Shown here: positions 25,025 to 33,357 of the stretch, in pieces
How the letters are laid out: every line of letters begins with the position of its first letter
Position numbering within the stretch: position 1 is the stretch's first letter
NCBI GenBank assembly: GCA_018267725.1
Contig: JAFDXY010000029.1
Location: forward strand, 27,218 to 91,217
Origin: Bacteroidota bacterium
GTDB taxonomy: Bacteria; Bacteroidota; Bacteroidia; Chitinophagales; Chitinophagaceae
Reading direction: 5' to 3'
Length of the DNA stretch: 64,000 nucleotides
Notes under the pieces: model-generated
The model's database searches: none
What the model was told of the DNA's origin: nothing
The model's input: the letters and a program-made list of their open reading frames with translations, nothing else
Position numbers and translations under genes: made by a program

Positions 25025-25042
25025 ATATACCAATCGGTATAT
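25025..25042. promoter_or_regulatory. TetR-type operator 2
   Basis: ATATACC-AATC-GGTATAT, an 18-base inverted repeat 17-34 nt upstream of the thioesterase ATG and just after the TetR stop. The half site ATACC/GGTAT is the same as in operator 1. Confidence 0.75.
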
Positions 25043-25058
25043 TTTTATAAATATTAGT

Positions 25059-25547
25059 ATGACAATGTTTAAAAAAATATTAGAAAGCAAAGTGAGGGTT
25101 CAATATCAAGATTGTGACCCTTTTAATCATTTAAATAATTCAAAATACATTGATTATATTATTGCTGCCAGAACTGAACAATTACTAGAGAATTATAATT
25201 TTAATACAGCTGAAATTGCCCAAGAGCAAGGTATAAGTTGGGTTGTAGCACAAACTCAAATTTCATACCTCTGCCCAGCCATATGGCTTGAAAAGGTAAC
25301 GATAGAAACAAAACTTATTACTTTTTCCGAATCAAGTTTATTAATAGAAGCATATATGTGGAACGAAAAAAAGACACATATCAAAGCCATAATGTGGGCA
25401 AAATTGGTGCATTTTAATATTAAAACTCAACGCAGTTTAAAACACTCAGAACAGCTATTAAATTTTTTCACACAAATACACTCTCCTTTAGAGAACAACT
25501 CATCTTTTGAGGAGCGAATAAAAGCATTAAAACAACTAAATCAATAA
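25059..25547 (+). CDS. Hotdog-fold acyl-CoA thioesterase (YbgC/4HBT type)
   Basis: 162 residues. The 4-hydroxybenzoyl-CoA thioesterase pattern is clear: RVQYQDCDPFNHLNNSKYID (residues about 12-31) with the catalytic Asp in QDCDPFNH and the helix that follows. ISYLCPAIWLEKVTIETKLI gives the central strands. It would hydrolyse an acyl- or aryl-CoA in the cytoplasm; substrate unknown. It follows the TetR gene with an operator in between, which suggests a detoxification or acyl-CoA salvage role. An alternative start is MFKK, two codons later. The PEBP pseudogene follows after 2 nt. Confidence 0.85.
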   Translation: MTMFKKILESKVRVQYQDCDPFNHLNNSKYIDYIIAARTEQLLENYNFNTAEIAQEQGISWVVAQTQISYLCPAIWLEKVTIETKLITFSESSLLIEAYMWNEKKTHIKAIMWAKLVHFNIKTQRSLKHSEQLLNFFTQIHSPLENNSSFEERIKALKQLNQ

Positions 25548-25549
25548 CT

Positions 25550-26090
25550 ATGAAACGAATAATTTTAATTCTAATATTGTTTGTAAGCATTAAAACAATT
25601 GCACAAACATTCACATTAAAAAGTAATGAACTTGGTGGGCAAGCCACCAACAAACAAGCACTTAACGGCTTTGGTTGCAATGGCGAAAACAAATCATCAC
25701 AATTGTTTTGGGAAAATGCACCAAGTAATACTAAAAGCTTTGCTATTACCATTTTTGATGAAGATGCACCAACAGGAAGTGGTTGGTGGCATTGGTTAAT
25801 TTTTGATATTCCTACTTCAGTAAAGGAATTAAAATCGGGTACAGGAAACATAGCTGCGAAGATTGCACCTGAAGATGCAATTCAAAGCATTACAGATTTT
25901 AAAACCTATGGTTATGGAGGACCCTGCCCTCCATAACCATAGTAAACCTCATAAATATATAATTTCTATTTATGCATTACGAAAGGATAAAATTGGTTTA
26001 GACAAAAATGCAAACCCTGCAATGGTAAGTTTCATGTTAGAGCAAAATGCTATAGAAAAAGCATCGCTCATTTTTTATTTCAAACGATAA
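25550..26090 (+). pseudogene. YbhB/YbcL (PEBP-like) protein gene, frameshifted
   Basis: The first frame gives a signal peptide (1-19) and the PEBP body (FAITIFDEDAPTGSGWWHW, about residues 64-82) up to GYGGPCPP, then stops at 25934-25936. The rest of the family pattern, PHKYIISIYALRKDKIGLDK and PAMVSFMLEQNAI, continues in the +1 frame and ends at 26090. The total span of 541 bases is one base more than a 179-residue gene. The break is inside a perfect 15-bp inverted repeat (25906-25942). The gene is either a true pseudogene, a sequence error, or very unlikely a programmed shift. The intact protein would be an exported ligand-binding protein. Confidence 0.85.
25906..25942. repeat. Perfect 15-bp inverted repeat at the PEBP frameshift
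   Basis: CTATGGTTATGGAGG (25906-25920), spacer ACCCTGC, CCTCCATAACCATAG (25928-25942). The left arm is normal coding sequence (TYGYGG of the PEBP motif). The right arm replaces the expected linker between PCPP and PHKY and shifts the frame, as if copied from the left arm. Confidence 0.95.
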
Positions 26091-26122
26091 GCTATAAAAT
26101 AAACTATTCAAAATAAAGTACT

Positions 26123-26644
26123 ATGAAGTATACATTATCAAAGTCATTGGAAATTATTGAAAGAACACCAAAGATACTTTTTACAATGCTTTTGGGCTTA
26201 TCAGAAGAGTGGATAACGTGTAATGAGGGAGAAAGTACTTGGAATACAAAAGAAGTTATAGCACACTTGATTGTTTGCGAAAACACAAATTGGGTACCGA
26301 GAATAAGAATTATGTTATCAAACAGCACGAACAAAACCTTAGATCTTGTTGATATGTCTGCTCATTTTAAAATTGCAAAAGAAAACTCTTTAGAAGCATT
26401 ACTTAATGAATTTAAAATGCTTAGAGATAAAAGTGTTACAGAAGTTAAAAAGTTTAATCTTCAAAATGCTGATTATGCAAATTTGGCATTCCATCCAAAA
26501 ATCTTTGAAGTGAATCTACAGCAACTTATTGCTACTTGGGTTACGCACGACCTAAGTCACCTTACACAAATCTCAAGAGTAATGGCAAAGCGATATAAAA
26601 ATGAAGTGGGGGCATTTAAAGAATATTTAAAAATACTTAAATAA
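26123..26644 (+). CDS. DinB superfamily (DinB_2-like) protein
   Basis: 173 residues that form a four-helix bundle by pattern. The DinB_2 hallmarks are visible: GLSEEWITCNEGESTWNTKE (residues about 30-49), then VIAHLIVCENTNWVPRI with the first metal-type His, and the late ATWVTHDLSHLTQISRVM with the two closing His residues. Members are often metal-dependent thiol-transfer enzymes using bacillithiol or similar; the true activity here is unknown. It is a separate gene 32 nt after the PEBP pseudogene and may share its transcript. Confidence 0.8.
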   Translation: MKYTLSKSLEIIERTPKILFTMLLGLSEEWITCNEGESTWNTKEVIAHLIVCENTNWVPRIRIMLSNSTNKTLDLVDMSAHFKIAKENSLEALLNEFKMLRDKSVTEVKKFNLQNADYANLAFHPKIFEVNLQQLIATWVTHDLSHLTQISRVMAKRYKNEVGAFKEYLKILK

Positions 26645-26691
26645 TACTGCAAGTAGAATCTACAAAAATAATAATTATATAATTAAAAATT

Positions 26692-28176
26692 ATGAATATA
26701 AATAAATTACTAAGAAAAAAGCCTCTGGAAGCATATAATGAAGATATTAAAACAAGCCAACTAAAAAGAACATTGGGTAAGTGGGAATTAACCGCCGTGG
26801 GAGTTGGTGCAGTTATTGGCGGTGGAATATTTGTATTAACAGGAGTTGCAGCAAATCAATACGCAGGACCCGCTTTATCCTTGTCATTTGTATTAGCGGG
26901 AATTGGCTGCTTGTTTGCAGCATTCTGTTATGCTGAGTTTGCTAGCATATTGCCAGTTTCAGGATCTGCATACGCGTACTCATATGGAACAATTGGAGAA
27001 TTTTTTGCATGGTTTATTGGATGGAACCTTATATTAGAATATATGATGGGGGCTACAACCGTAGCCGTTAGTTGGTCAAAATATTTTGTAAAGTTATTGC
27101 ATCTTTCGGGTATTCACAATATACCTACTTGGCTAATCAACGATCCTATAACAGCAAAAGAAGAAGCATTGCGGTTAGGAATAAGTCCACCCTACTTTTC
27201 CATTAATCTTCCTGCTGCATTAATTGTTTGGGTTGTTACTTATATTCTTGTTAAAGGCATAAAAGAATCTGCAAAAACAAACAATATTATTGTTTCAATA
27301 AAAGTAGCAGCAGTATTATTTGTTGTAGTTGCAGGTATTGCATACATAAATCCGGCAAATTGGCAACCATTTATTCCAACAAAGATTGTTGATAATGCAG
27401 GAATGAGTCATTATGGGTTTGAAGGAGTATTAACAGCTGCTGGCATTGTTTTCTTTGCTTTTATTGGTTTTGATGCTGTCTCTACTCAATCACAAGAATC
27501 AATTAATCCGATAAAAGATATTCCTTTTGCTATTATAACATCATTAATAATATGTACTATTTTATATATACTTGTTTCATTAACTTTAACAGGAATGACA
27601 AAATATAACGAATTAGATTTGGGAGCTCCGGTAGCTTCAGCATTTAGTTCTGTAGGTTTAAATTGGGCTTCGCTATTAATTACTATTGCTGCGGTAATTG
27701 GTTTAATTTCTGTAATGCTTGTAATGTTACTTTCTCAAACAAGAATATTTTTAAGTATGGCTAAAGATGGGTTATTGCCACCAAAAATTTTTGCAACCAT
27801 TCATCCACAGTACAAAACACCTTGGAAAAGTACTATTTTATTAGGAGCTATTGCTTCTTTAATAGCAGCTATTACCCCAATTGAAAAGGCAACGAAAATG
27901 ACAAGCATTGGAACTTTATTTGCATTTGCTATGATTTGTATTGCAGTTGTTATTTTAAGAAAAAAACAACCTACACTTTATAGGCCGTATAAAGTAAAAC
28001 ATCTTTTTCTTGTTGCAAGTTTAGGCTTTGGCTTTAATGTTCTATTAATGTTCAGCTTAGATAAATCAACATGGCTAAGATTATTGGTATGGAGTGTAGT
28101 AGGTATTGCTGTTTATTTTATTTATAGTGCGAAATATAGTAATCTAAATAAAAATTCAAAAAATAATTCTTTATGA
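26692..28176 (+). CDS. APC-superfamily amino-acid permease (CAT-like)
   Basis: 494 residues with about 12-14 hydrophobic segments. The family start is typical: LKRTLGKWELTAVGVGAVIG followed by GGIFVLTGVAANQYAGPALS, with the unwound GxGIF region of the first helix. FFAFIGFDAVSTQSQESINP (about residues 254-273) is the conserved helix 6 region, and QTRIFLSMAKDGLLPP marks helix 8. It should import cationic or other amino acids at the inner membrane; the substrate cannot be told from sequence. It overlaps the next acetyltransferase gene by 4 nt, so both are co-translated. Confidence 0.92.
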   Translation: MNINKLLRKKPLEAYNEDIKTSQLKRTLGKWELTAVGVGAVIGGGIFVLTGVAANQYAGPALSLSFVLAGIGCLFAAFCYAEFASILPVSGSAYAYSYGTIGEFFAWFIGWNLILEYMMGATTVAVSWSKYFVKLLHLSGIHNIPTWLINDPITAKEEALRLGISPPYFSINLPAALIVWVVTYILVKGIKESAKTNNIIVSIKVAAVLFVVVAGIAYINPANWQPFIPTKIVDNAGMSHYGFEGVLTAAGIVFFAFIGFDAVSTQSQESINPIKDIPFAIITSLIICTILYILVSLTLTGMTKYNELDLGAPVASAFSSVGLNWASLLITIAAVIGLISVMLVMLLSQTRIFLSMAKDGLLPPKIFATIHPQYKTPWKSTILLGAIASLIAAITPIEKATKMTSIGTLFAFAMICIAVVILRKKQPTLYRPYKVKHLFLVASLGFGFNVLLMFSLDKSTWLRLLVWSVVGIAVYFIYSAKYSNLNKNSKNNSL

Positions 28177-28688
28177 GTTTTATAATTGCAAATGCTTCTT
28201 CTAATGATTTGCCTATTATTTATAACCTCTTTGAAGAAGCCATTAAGTTTCAGAAAATAAATAATTATATTGGTTGGAATGATTATGATAAAGAGTTTAT
28301 AAAGTCGGATATTCAAAATAAACTTTTGTTCAAAGTAAGTGATGGTGATGATATTGCATGCATATTTAGCATTTGTTATAGCGATGCTTTAATCTGGCGT
28401 GAGAAAGAAATAGGCAATGCAATTTATTTACATCGTATTGTATTAAATAGAAACTTTGAAGGCAAAAAATTATTTAGTAAAATTCTTGAATGGGCAATAC
28501 AGTTTGCTAAGAAAAGAAAATTAAAATATATTCGGATGGATACCTGGGCAAACAATGAAAAAATTATTACTTACTATAAAAGTTATGGCTTTTCGTTTAT
28601 TGAAAATTACACAACGCCCAATATTGATAAACTTCCTATACAACACAGAAATTTAAAAGTAGCTTTACTTGAATTTAATTTGTATTAA
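28173..28688 (+). CDS. GNAT-family N-acetyltransferase
   Basis: 171 residues. The GNAT fold is recognised by IYLHRIVLNRNFEGKKLFSK (about residues 89-108), which is the acetyl-CoA-binding loop in degenerate form, then ILEWAIQFAKKRKLKYIRMD and NNEKIITYYKSYGFSFIENY near the C-terminus. It acetylates an unknown small molecule or protein. Its ATG overlaps the stop of the permease gene (ATGAG), suggesting translational coupling, and it precedes a second acetyltransferase gene by 12 nt. Confidence 0.85.
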   Translation: MSFIIANASSNDLPIIYNLFEEAIKFQKINNYIGWNDYDKEFIKSDIQNKLLFKVSDGDDIACIFSICYSDALIWREKEIGNAIYLHRIVLNRNFEGKKLFSKILEWAIQFAKKRKLKYIRMDTWANNEKIITYYKSYGFSFIENYTTPNIDKLPIQHRNLKVALLEFNLY

Positions 28689-28700
28689 AAATATAAACAC

Positions 28701-29291
28701 ATGAATTTTAAGTTTGAGGAAGATATTATTTTAGAGAACAATGCTTTAGTGTTACAACCTATTTCAATTAATGATATTGATAATTTACTTGCCATAGCAA
28801 CGGCTGATAAAACATTGCTTCAGTTTTCTCCTAAACAAGTTTATACAAAAGAGTTATTGACAGAATATATTGAAACTGCCATTAAGTTAAGAAACAATAA
28901 TTCAAGATATTCTTTTAGCATATTTAATAAATATGAAAACTGTTATATGGGTAGCACTTCATTCTTAAATATTTTTAATACAGATGATAGGCTTGAAATT
29001 GGTGCTACTTGGATTGGTAAACAATTTCAAGGAACGGGTTTGAATAGACAATGCAAATTTTTAATGCTGCAATATGCTTTTGATACGGCAAATGCTTACA
29101 GGGTAGAATTTAAAACCGATGAAAGAAATTTACAATCGAGAAAAGCAATTGAAAAAATAGGCGGAAAATTTGAAGGTGTTTTACGTAAGCACTCTATAAT
29201 GTATGATGGTTTTAGAAGAAACACTTTTTGCTACAGTATTTTAAAACCAGAATGGGAAATAATGAAACCTTCATTTCTACATACAAAATAA
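28701..29291 (+). CDS. RimJ/RimL-type GNAT acetyltransferase
   Basis: 196 residues of the Acetyltransf_3 type. The pattern LVLQPISINDIDNLLAIA at the start, LEIGATWIGKQFQGTGLNRQ (about residues 97-116) as the acetyl-CoA loop, YRVEFKTDERNLQSRKAIEK (about 133-152) and the ending KHSIMYDGFRRNTFCYSI are characteristic. Members acetylate protein N-termini or small molecules; the substrate is unknown. It is the last gene of the 26692-29291 same-strand group, and the next gene is convergent. Confidence 0.9.
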   Translation: MNFKFEEDIILENNALVLQPISINDIDNLLAIATADKTLLQFSPKQVYTKELLTEYIETAIKLRNNNSRYSFSIFNKYENCYMGSTSFLNIFNTDDRLEIGATWIGKQFQGTGLNRQCKFLMLQYAFDTANAYRVEFKTDERNLQSRKAIEKIGGKFEGVLRKHSIMYDGFRRNTFCYSILKPEWEIMKPSFLHTK

Positions 29292-29306
29292 TATATCTGT
29301 AAAAAA

Positions 29307-29795
29307 TTAATTTAATCCAAAACCTCTAAACCAAGGCACTCCATCAAATCTAAAAGGCCAAGGTATGCATGCCAAAATAATTACAAATGCAACAATATAC
29401 ATTATTGCTAATTTTTTGTTTTTAGGTCCGGGTTCTATATTATCATTCATAGAAATCCTTCTTGTTAAAGTAATAATTATAATAGCTATAATCATTCCGG
29501 TAATATGTTCAACAGCCCAAAAACGGTTTACTGCGTTTGCCATTACATCATGCCCAAAATTGGGATAAGCTACCTTATCGGTAAAATAGTTTAATCCTTT
29601 TCCACCAAAAATATATTGGTATAAACCGGTTAGTAAATTAAGATGTGCTACAATAAGTAAACGTAAATTCCAACTTTTATCTTTTTGGGTATAAGGTGTG
29701 TTGGCTTCTACTAAACTGTTGGCAATATTAATAATTAAGAATAATAAAATTAACCAACGCAATAAACTGTGTACAGCTAAAATTCCTTGATACAT
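29307..29795 (-). CDS. Four-helix membrane protein of unknown function
   Basis: 162 residues with four hydrophobic helices (about 9-27, 48-62, 93-111 and 129-147). Conserved-looking His residues occur in or next to helices (AVHSLLRW, IVAHLNLLTG, AVEHITGMI), which has led similar Bacteroidota proteins to be labelled cytochrome b-like; heme binding is possible but unproven. The C-terminal PWPFRFDGVPWFRGFG is rich in aromatic residues. It is a single gene on the minus strand. Confidence 0.7.
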   Translation of the reverse strand: MYQGILAVHSLLRWLILLFLIINIANSLVEANTPYTQKDKSWNLRLLIVAHLNLLTGLYQYIFGGKGLNYFTDKVAYPNFGHDVMANAVNRFWAVEHITGMIIAIIIITLTRRISMNDNIEPGPKNKKLAIMYIVAFVIILACIPWPFRFDGVPWFRGFGLN

Positions 29796-29915
29796 ATAGA
29801 AAATTTTGTTTTGGTGTTATAATATTTTCAACAAAATACAATAAAAAACCAAAGGTATATCAGGTTTACCTTGTACAACGAAGATACTGTTTACGCCAAT
29901 ATGTAATTAATTAAT

Positions 29916-31019
29916 TTATTCAACCCAATCGGCAATAAATATGTTAGTATCGTGAGTGCCGCCATTATTTCTGTTAGATGAAAAAATTATTTTCTTTCCA
30001 TCTCTTGTAAACATTGGGAAGGCATCAAACACTTTATCGTGTGTAATTTTTTCAATATGTTTTCCGTTTTCGTCTGTTAAATACATATTAAACGGAAAGC
30101 CACGTTTATACTCGTAGTTGCTGCAAAAAACAATACGTTTGCTATCGGGCATAAAATTAGGAGCCCAATTTGCATTAGCTAAATTTGTAATTTGTTTTAC
30201 ATTAGTTCCATCTGCATTGGCAGTATATACTTCCATATGTGTAGGAGCTACTAAATTATCTTTTAATAAAGTTTTATATTCATCAATTTCTTCTTTTGTT
30301 TTTGGTCTGCTGGCACGCCAAATAATTTTTTTACCATCAGGGCTAAACCATGCACCGCCATCATAACCTAATTCGTGTGTAATGCGTGTAACTTTTTCTG
30401 TTTTTAAATCCATTACATATAAATCTAAATCGCCATCACGCATAGAAGTAAAAATCATTTTTTTACCGTCGGGAGATAAGGTTGCTTCTGCATCGTAACC
30501 TTTTGTTTTGGTAAGTTGTTTAATAATTTTTCCTGATGTATCTGCTAAAAAAATATCGTAACTATCATAAATAGGCCAAATATATTTGTTACCATATTTT
30601 GCTCTGTCTGGTACAGGTGGGCAAGCATCTCCACCTAAGTAGGTTGATGCATAAATAATATGTTTTCCATCGGGTAAAAAATAAGCACAGGTTGTTCTGC
30701 CTTTTCCGCTGCTTATCATTTTATAAGTAAATTTTTCTCCTGCTTTAGTAGGTACTTTTCCTATAAAAATTTGATCGCAGTTTAAACCTTCTTTCGGATT
30801 TGTTCTTTGAAAAACAATATACTTCCCGTCATAACTCCAATAAGCTTCTGCATTGTCTCCACCAAAAGTTAATTGCTGAATATTTTTAAAGTGTTTTTCA
30901 TCGGTATATAAAACCGTATCGGCTGTTGTGGATTTTATTAATAAAGAACGTTTAGCAATAAAAGAACTGCCAACAACAATAATTACTAAAAATGAAAGTA
31001 GAGGTAAATATTTTTTCAT
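29916..31019 (-). CDS. PD40 (TolB-like) beta-propeller protein
   Basis: 367 residues. An N-terminal hydrophobic segment (about 5-22, LPLLSFLVIIVVGSSF) is a signal peptide or anchor. Five to six WD40-like PD40 repeats follow, each with a DGKKIIF or SPDGKK signature (for example ATLSPDGKKMIFTS, GAWFSPDGKKIIW and MFTRDGKKIIFSSN). This is the TolB-like propeller of Bacteroidota exported proteins, used for protein or glycan interaction. No Tol-Pal genes are adjacent. The partner is unknown. Likely periplasmic. Confidence 0.85.
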   Translation of the reverse strand: MKKYLPLLSFLVIIVVGSSFIAKRSLLIKSTTADTVLYTDEKHFKNIQQLTFGGDNAEAYWSYDGKYIVFQRTNPKEGLNCDQIFIGKVPTKAGEKFTYKMISSGKGRTTCAYFLPDGKHIIYASTYLGGDACPPVPDRAKYGNKYIWPIYDSYDIFLADTSGKIIKQLTKTKGYDAEATLSPDGKKMIFTSMRDGDLDLYVMDLKTEKVTRITHELGYDGGAWFSPDGKKIIWRASRPKTKEEIDEYKTLLKDNLVAPTHMEVYTANADGTNVKQITNLANANWAPNFMPDSKRIVFCSNYEYKRGFPFNMYLTDENGKHIEKITHDKVFDAFPMFTRDGKKIIFSSNRNNGGTHDTNIFIADWVE

Positions 31020-31103
31020 GATATTTTGTTAATAATTCCGCAAATGTAATTGTATGCTAAAAGTCAATTGTCATAGAACTGCAAGGAAAGTTAAGTTTGC
31101 AGT

Positions 31104-31895
31104 ATGAAAAATATATGGTTGGTTTTAATATTACTAAGTGCCTGTATTGCTTGCAACAATAAAAAAGAAAGCAAAAAAAATAATGCTGCACAAGAAACCA
31201 TTGTAACAAATTTAAAACAAAAAATTGCTCAAAAGCCCGATAGTATTGGATTGCACTTGCAGTTGGTAGATGCTTTAGACAGTTTAAATGATTATGCAAA
31301 TGCCATAACCGAAATGAGTAATTTAATAAAAAAAGATAGTTTAAACTATGCTTTTTGGTATAGGTTGGGGCAATTATACAGCAGTGCAAAAGATACAGTT
31401 AGTGCCATAAAATCTTACAACAAAGCCATAAAAGTTTATCCGGCACCCGATGCTGTTTTAAGTTTAGCCAATTTATATGCCGAAACAAAAAACAGTACAG
31501 CTTTACAATTAACCGATTTTATTTTATCTATGCGTTTAGGCAGAGAATACAATGCCCATTGCTATTTTATAAAAGGTGTTTTTTTTGCAAGAACAAATAA
31601 CAAACAAAAAGCTATTAGTTTTTTTGATGAATGTATAAACAATAATTTTAATTACCCTGAAGCATATTTAGAAAAAGGGTTTATATTTTTTGATGCAGGT
31701 AAAAAAGAAGAAGCATTAAAAACATTTACCATGTGTGTTACCGTAAATAATACTTATGCCGATGGATATTATTGGGTTGCCAAATGCAACGAAGCATTAA
31801 ACAATAAAGCAGAAGCCATAATCAATTATCAAACGGCTTTACAGCTTGATGGCAATATGCAAGAAACTAAAGATGCTTTGCAAAGGCTGAAATAA
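31104..31895 (+). CDS. TPR-repeat lipoprotein
   Basis: 263 residues. A lipoprotein signal ends with the lipobox SACIAC (lipidated Cys at about residue 17). The mature protein is made of tetratricopeptide-like helices: LVDALDSLNDYANAITEMSN, FWYRLGQLYSSAKDTVSAIK, and later YYWVAKCNEALNNKAEAIIN (residues about 215-234). It is probably anchored in a membrane facing the periplasm, where it scaffolds a protein complex. It precedes rpe by 60 nt in the same direction, with no clear functional link. Confidence 0.85.
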   Translation: MKNIWLVLILLSACIACNNKKESKKNNAAQETIVTNLKQKIAQKPDSIGLHLQLVDALDSLNDYANAITEMSNLIKKDSLNYAFWYRLGQLYSSAKDTVSAIKSYNKAIKVYPAPDAVLSLANLYAETKNSTALQLTDFILSMRLGREYNAHCYFIKGVFFARTNNKQKAISFFDECINNNFNYPEAYLEKGFIFFDAGKKEEALKTFTMCVTVNNTYADGYYWVAKCNEALNNKAEAIINYQTALQLDGNMQETKDALQRLK

Positions 31896-31955
31896 TTGAA
31901 ACGTTTATCTTTGAATTAATCATTCATAATTCATAACCCTTAACTTATAACTTTT

Positions 31956-32606
31956 ATGGCACTTATTGCTCCATCATTATTAGCAAGTAATTTTTTAAAG
32001 CTGCAAGAAGAGTGTGAAATGCTTAACAACAGCAGTGCTGATTGGTATCATTTAGATGTAATGGACGGAAGATTTGTACCCAATATAAGCTTTGGATTAC
32101 CGGTTGTTGAACAAATACGTACCGCAACTAAAAAACCTTTAGATGTGCATTTAATGATTGTTGAACCCGAAAAATATATTGTAGATTTTAAAAATGCAGG
32201 AGCAGATCATATAACTATTCATTACGAAACATGCAATCATTTACACAGAAATATACAACAAATAAAAAGTTTAGGATTAAAAGCAGGAGTTGCATTAAAC
32301 CCGCACACACCAATTATTTTATTAGAAGATATTATTTGTGATGTTGATATTGTATTGCTAATGAGTGTAAACCCAGGTTTTGGTGGGCAGCAATTTATAC
32401 CCAACACCGTAGCTAAAATAAGAAGTTTAAAAAAATTAATTCATCAAACCAATTCGAAAGCATTAATAGAAATTGATGGTGGTGTTACATTAGAAAATGC
32501 AAGTGCATTATTACATACCGGTGCAGATGTATTGGTGGCAGGCAATACTGTATTTAAAAGTGCAAATCCAATTGATACTATTGCAAAACTGAAAATTACC
32601 GGTTAA
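31956..32606 (+). CDS. rpe: Ribulose-phosphate 3-epimerase
   Basis: 216 residues, normal length. The family signatures are present: LLASNFLKLQEECEML near the start, DWYHLDVMDGRFVPNISFG (residues about 29-47) with metal-binding His and Asp, VLLMSVNPGFGGQQFIP (about 132-148) and IEIDGGVTLENA (about 171-182). It interconverts ribulose 5-phosphate and xylulose 5-phosphate in the pentose phosphate pathway. A two-way terminator lies downstream at 32630-32667. Confidence 0.97.
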   Translation: MALIAPSLLASNFLKLQEECEMLNNSSADWYHLDVMDGRFVPNISFGLPVVEQIRTATKKPLDVHLMIVEPEKYIVDFKNAGADHITIHYETCNHLHRNIQQIKSLGLKAGVALNPHTPIILLEDIICDVDIVLLMSVNPGFGGQQFIPNTVAKIRSLKKLIHQTNSKALIEIDGGVTLENASALLHTGADVLVAGNTVFKSANPIDTIAKLKITG

Positions 32607-32629
32607 GTGAAACAAAAAATTAATTAAAT

Positions 32630-32667
32630 AAAAAAGGCTCTGCAGTTTAATTGCAAAGCCTTTTTTG
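32630..32667. terminator. Bidirectional terminator between rpe and tRNA-Pro
   Basis: AAAAAAGGCT and AGCCTTTTTT form the arms, with an inner TGCA/TTGCA segment. A-rich and T-rich flanks provide a U run in both directions, for rpe on the plus strand and tRNA-Pro on the minus strand. Confidence 0.8.
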
Positions 32668-32672
32668 TTTTT

Positions 32673-32749
32673 TGGTCGGGAGGACAGGATTCGAACCTGC
32701 GACCCCCTGGTCCCAAACCAGGTATTCTACCGGGCTGAACTACCTCCCG
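32673..32749 (-). tRNA. tRNA-Pro (TGG anticodon), CCA encoded
   Basis: On the minus strand the acceptor arms CGGGAGG and CCTCCCG pair fully. The anticodon stem CCTGG/CCAGG encloses loop TTTGGGA (anticodon TGG), and the T arm GCAGG-TTCGAAT-CCTGT is normal. Discriminator A (32676) is followed by an encoded CCA (32673-32675), unlike the tRNA-Phe gene in this window. Confidence 0.95.
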
Positions 32750-32779
32750 AACACGCACTTACTAATCTGTAACGGGCGG

Positions 32780-32810
32780 CAAAAATAGGGGTTGAATGTT
32801 TTTGTACAAA
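32780..32810 (-). promoter_or_regulatory. Promoter of tRNA-Pro
   Basis: Minus-strand TTTG (plus 32807-32810), 19-nt spacer and TATTTTTG (plus 32780-32787): an exact match to the Bacteroidota consensus, 30 nt upstream of the tRNA. Confidence 0.7.
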
Positions 32811-32978
32811 ATAAAAATATTGAAATTTTATTCTTGCAATTTTTTCTAAAACATTTTAAACCATCTATTCCTTTAAAACTTCAACACATAAAATTTTATT
32901 ATTTGCTTTAATTACAAGAATTTAAAAAATAAAATGCTTGGTAATCTCTATCTTCGGGCAACTTTAAAAATTACCCTA

Positions 32979-33335
32979 ATGCTACTTTTTGTAACAGGTT
33001 TAATGAATGATATGGATGAAGTTGATTTGAAAGAAATGTTTGAATTATATGGTGAAGTAAAATCTGCAAAAGTTATATACGATAAATTTACGCAAAAAAG
33101 CCGCGGCTTTGGTTTTGTTGAAATGCCTGTTGATGCTGAGGCAGAAGAAACAATTACTTTATTAAACGGTGTTACATTAGGAAGAAAAAAATTAACTGTT
33201 CAAAAAGCAGAACAACAATCTGGTGGCGGTGGTGGAAGAGATAACCGTAACAATAGCAACTATAACCGAAACAGCGGTGGTAGATTTAATAATGATAGAA
33301 GAGAAGGCAACAATAGAGGTGGTTATAACCACTAA
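32979..33335 (+). CDS. RRM-type RNA-binding protein with Gly/Asn/Arg-rich tail
   Basis: 118 residues from the ATG at 32979, which places RNP2 (LFVTGL) right at the start as in other bacterial RRM proteins; a longer frame from 32934 adds unrelated residues. RNP1 is KSRGFGFVEM (about residues 39-48). The tail from residue about 80 is made of Gly, Asn and Arg with short RDNRNN and NNDRRE pieces, similar to RNA chaperone tails. It binds single-stranded RNA, perhaps in cold or stationary response. A single gene. Confidence 0.88.
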   Translation: MLLFVTGLMNDMDEVDLKEMFELYGEVKSAKVIYDKFTQKSRGFGFVEMPVDAEAEETITLLNGVTLGRKKLTVQKAEQQSGGGGGRDNRNNSNYNRNSGGRFNNDRREGNNRGGYNH

Positions 33336-33357
33336 TAAACCTTTATTGCATTTATTA

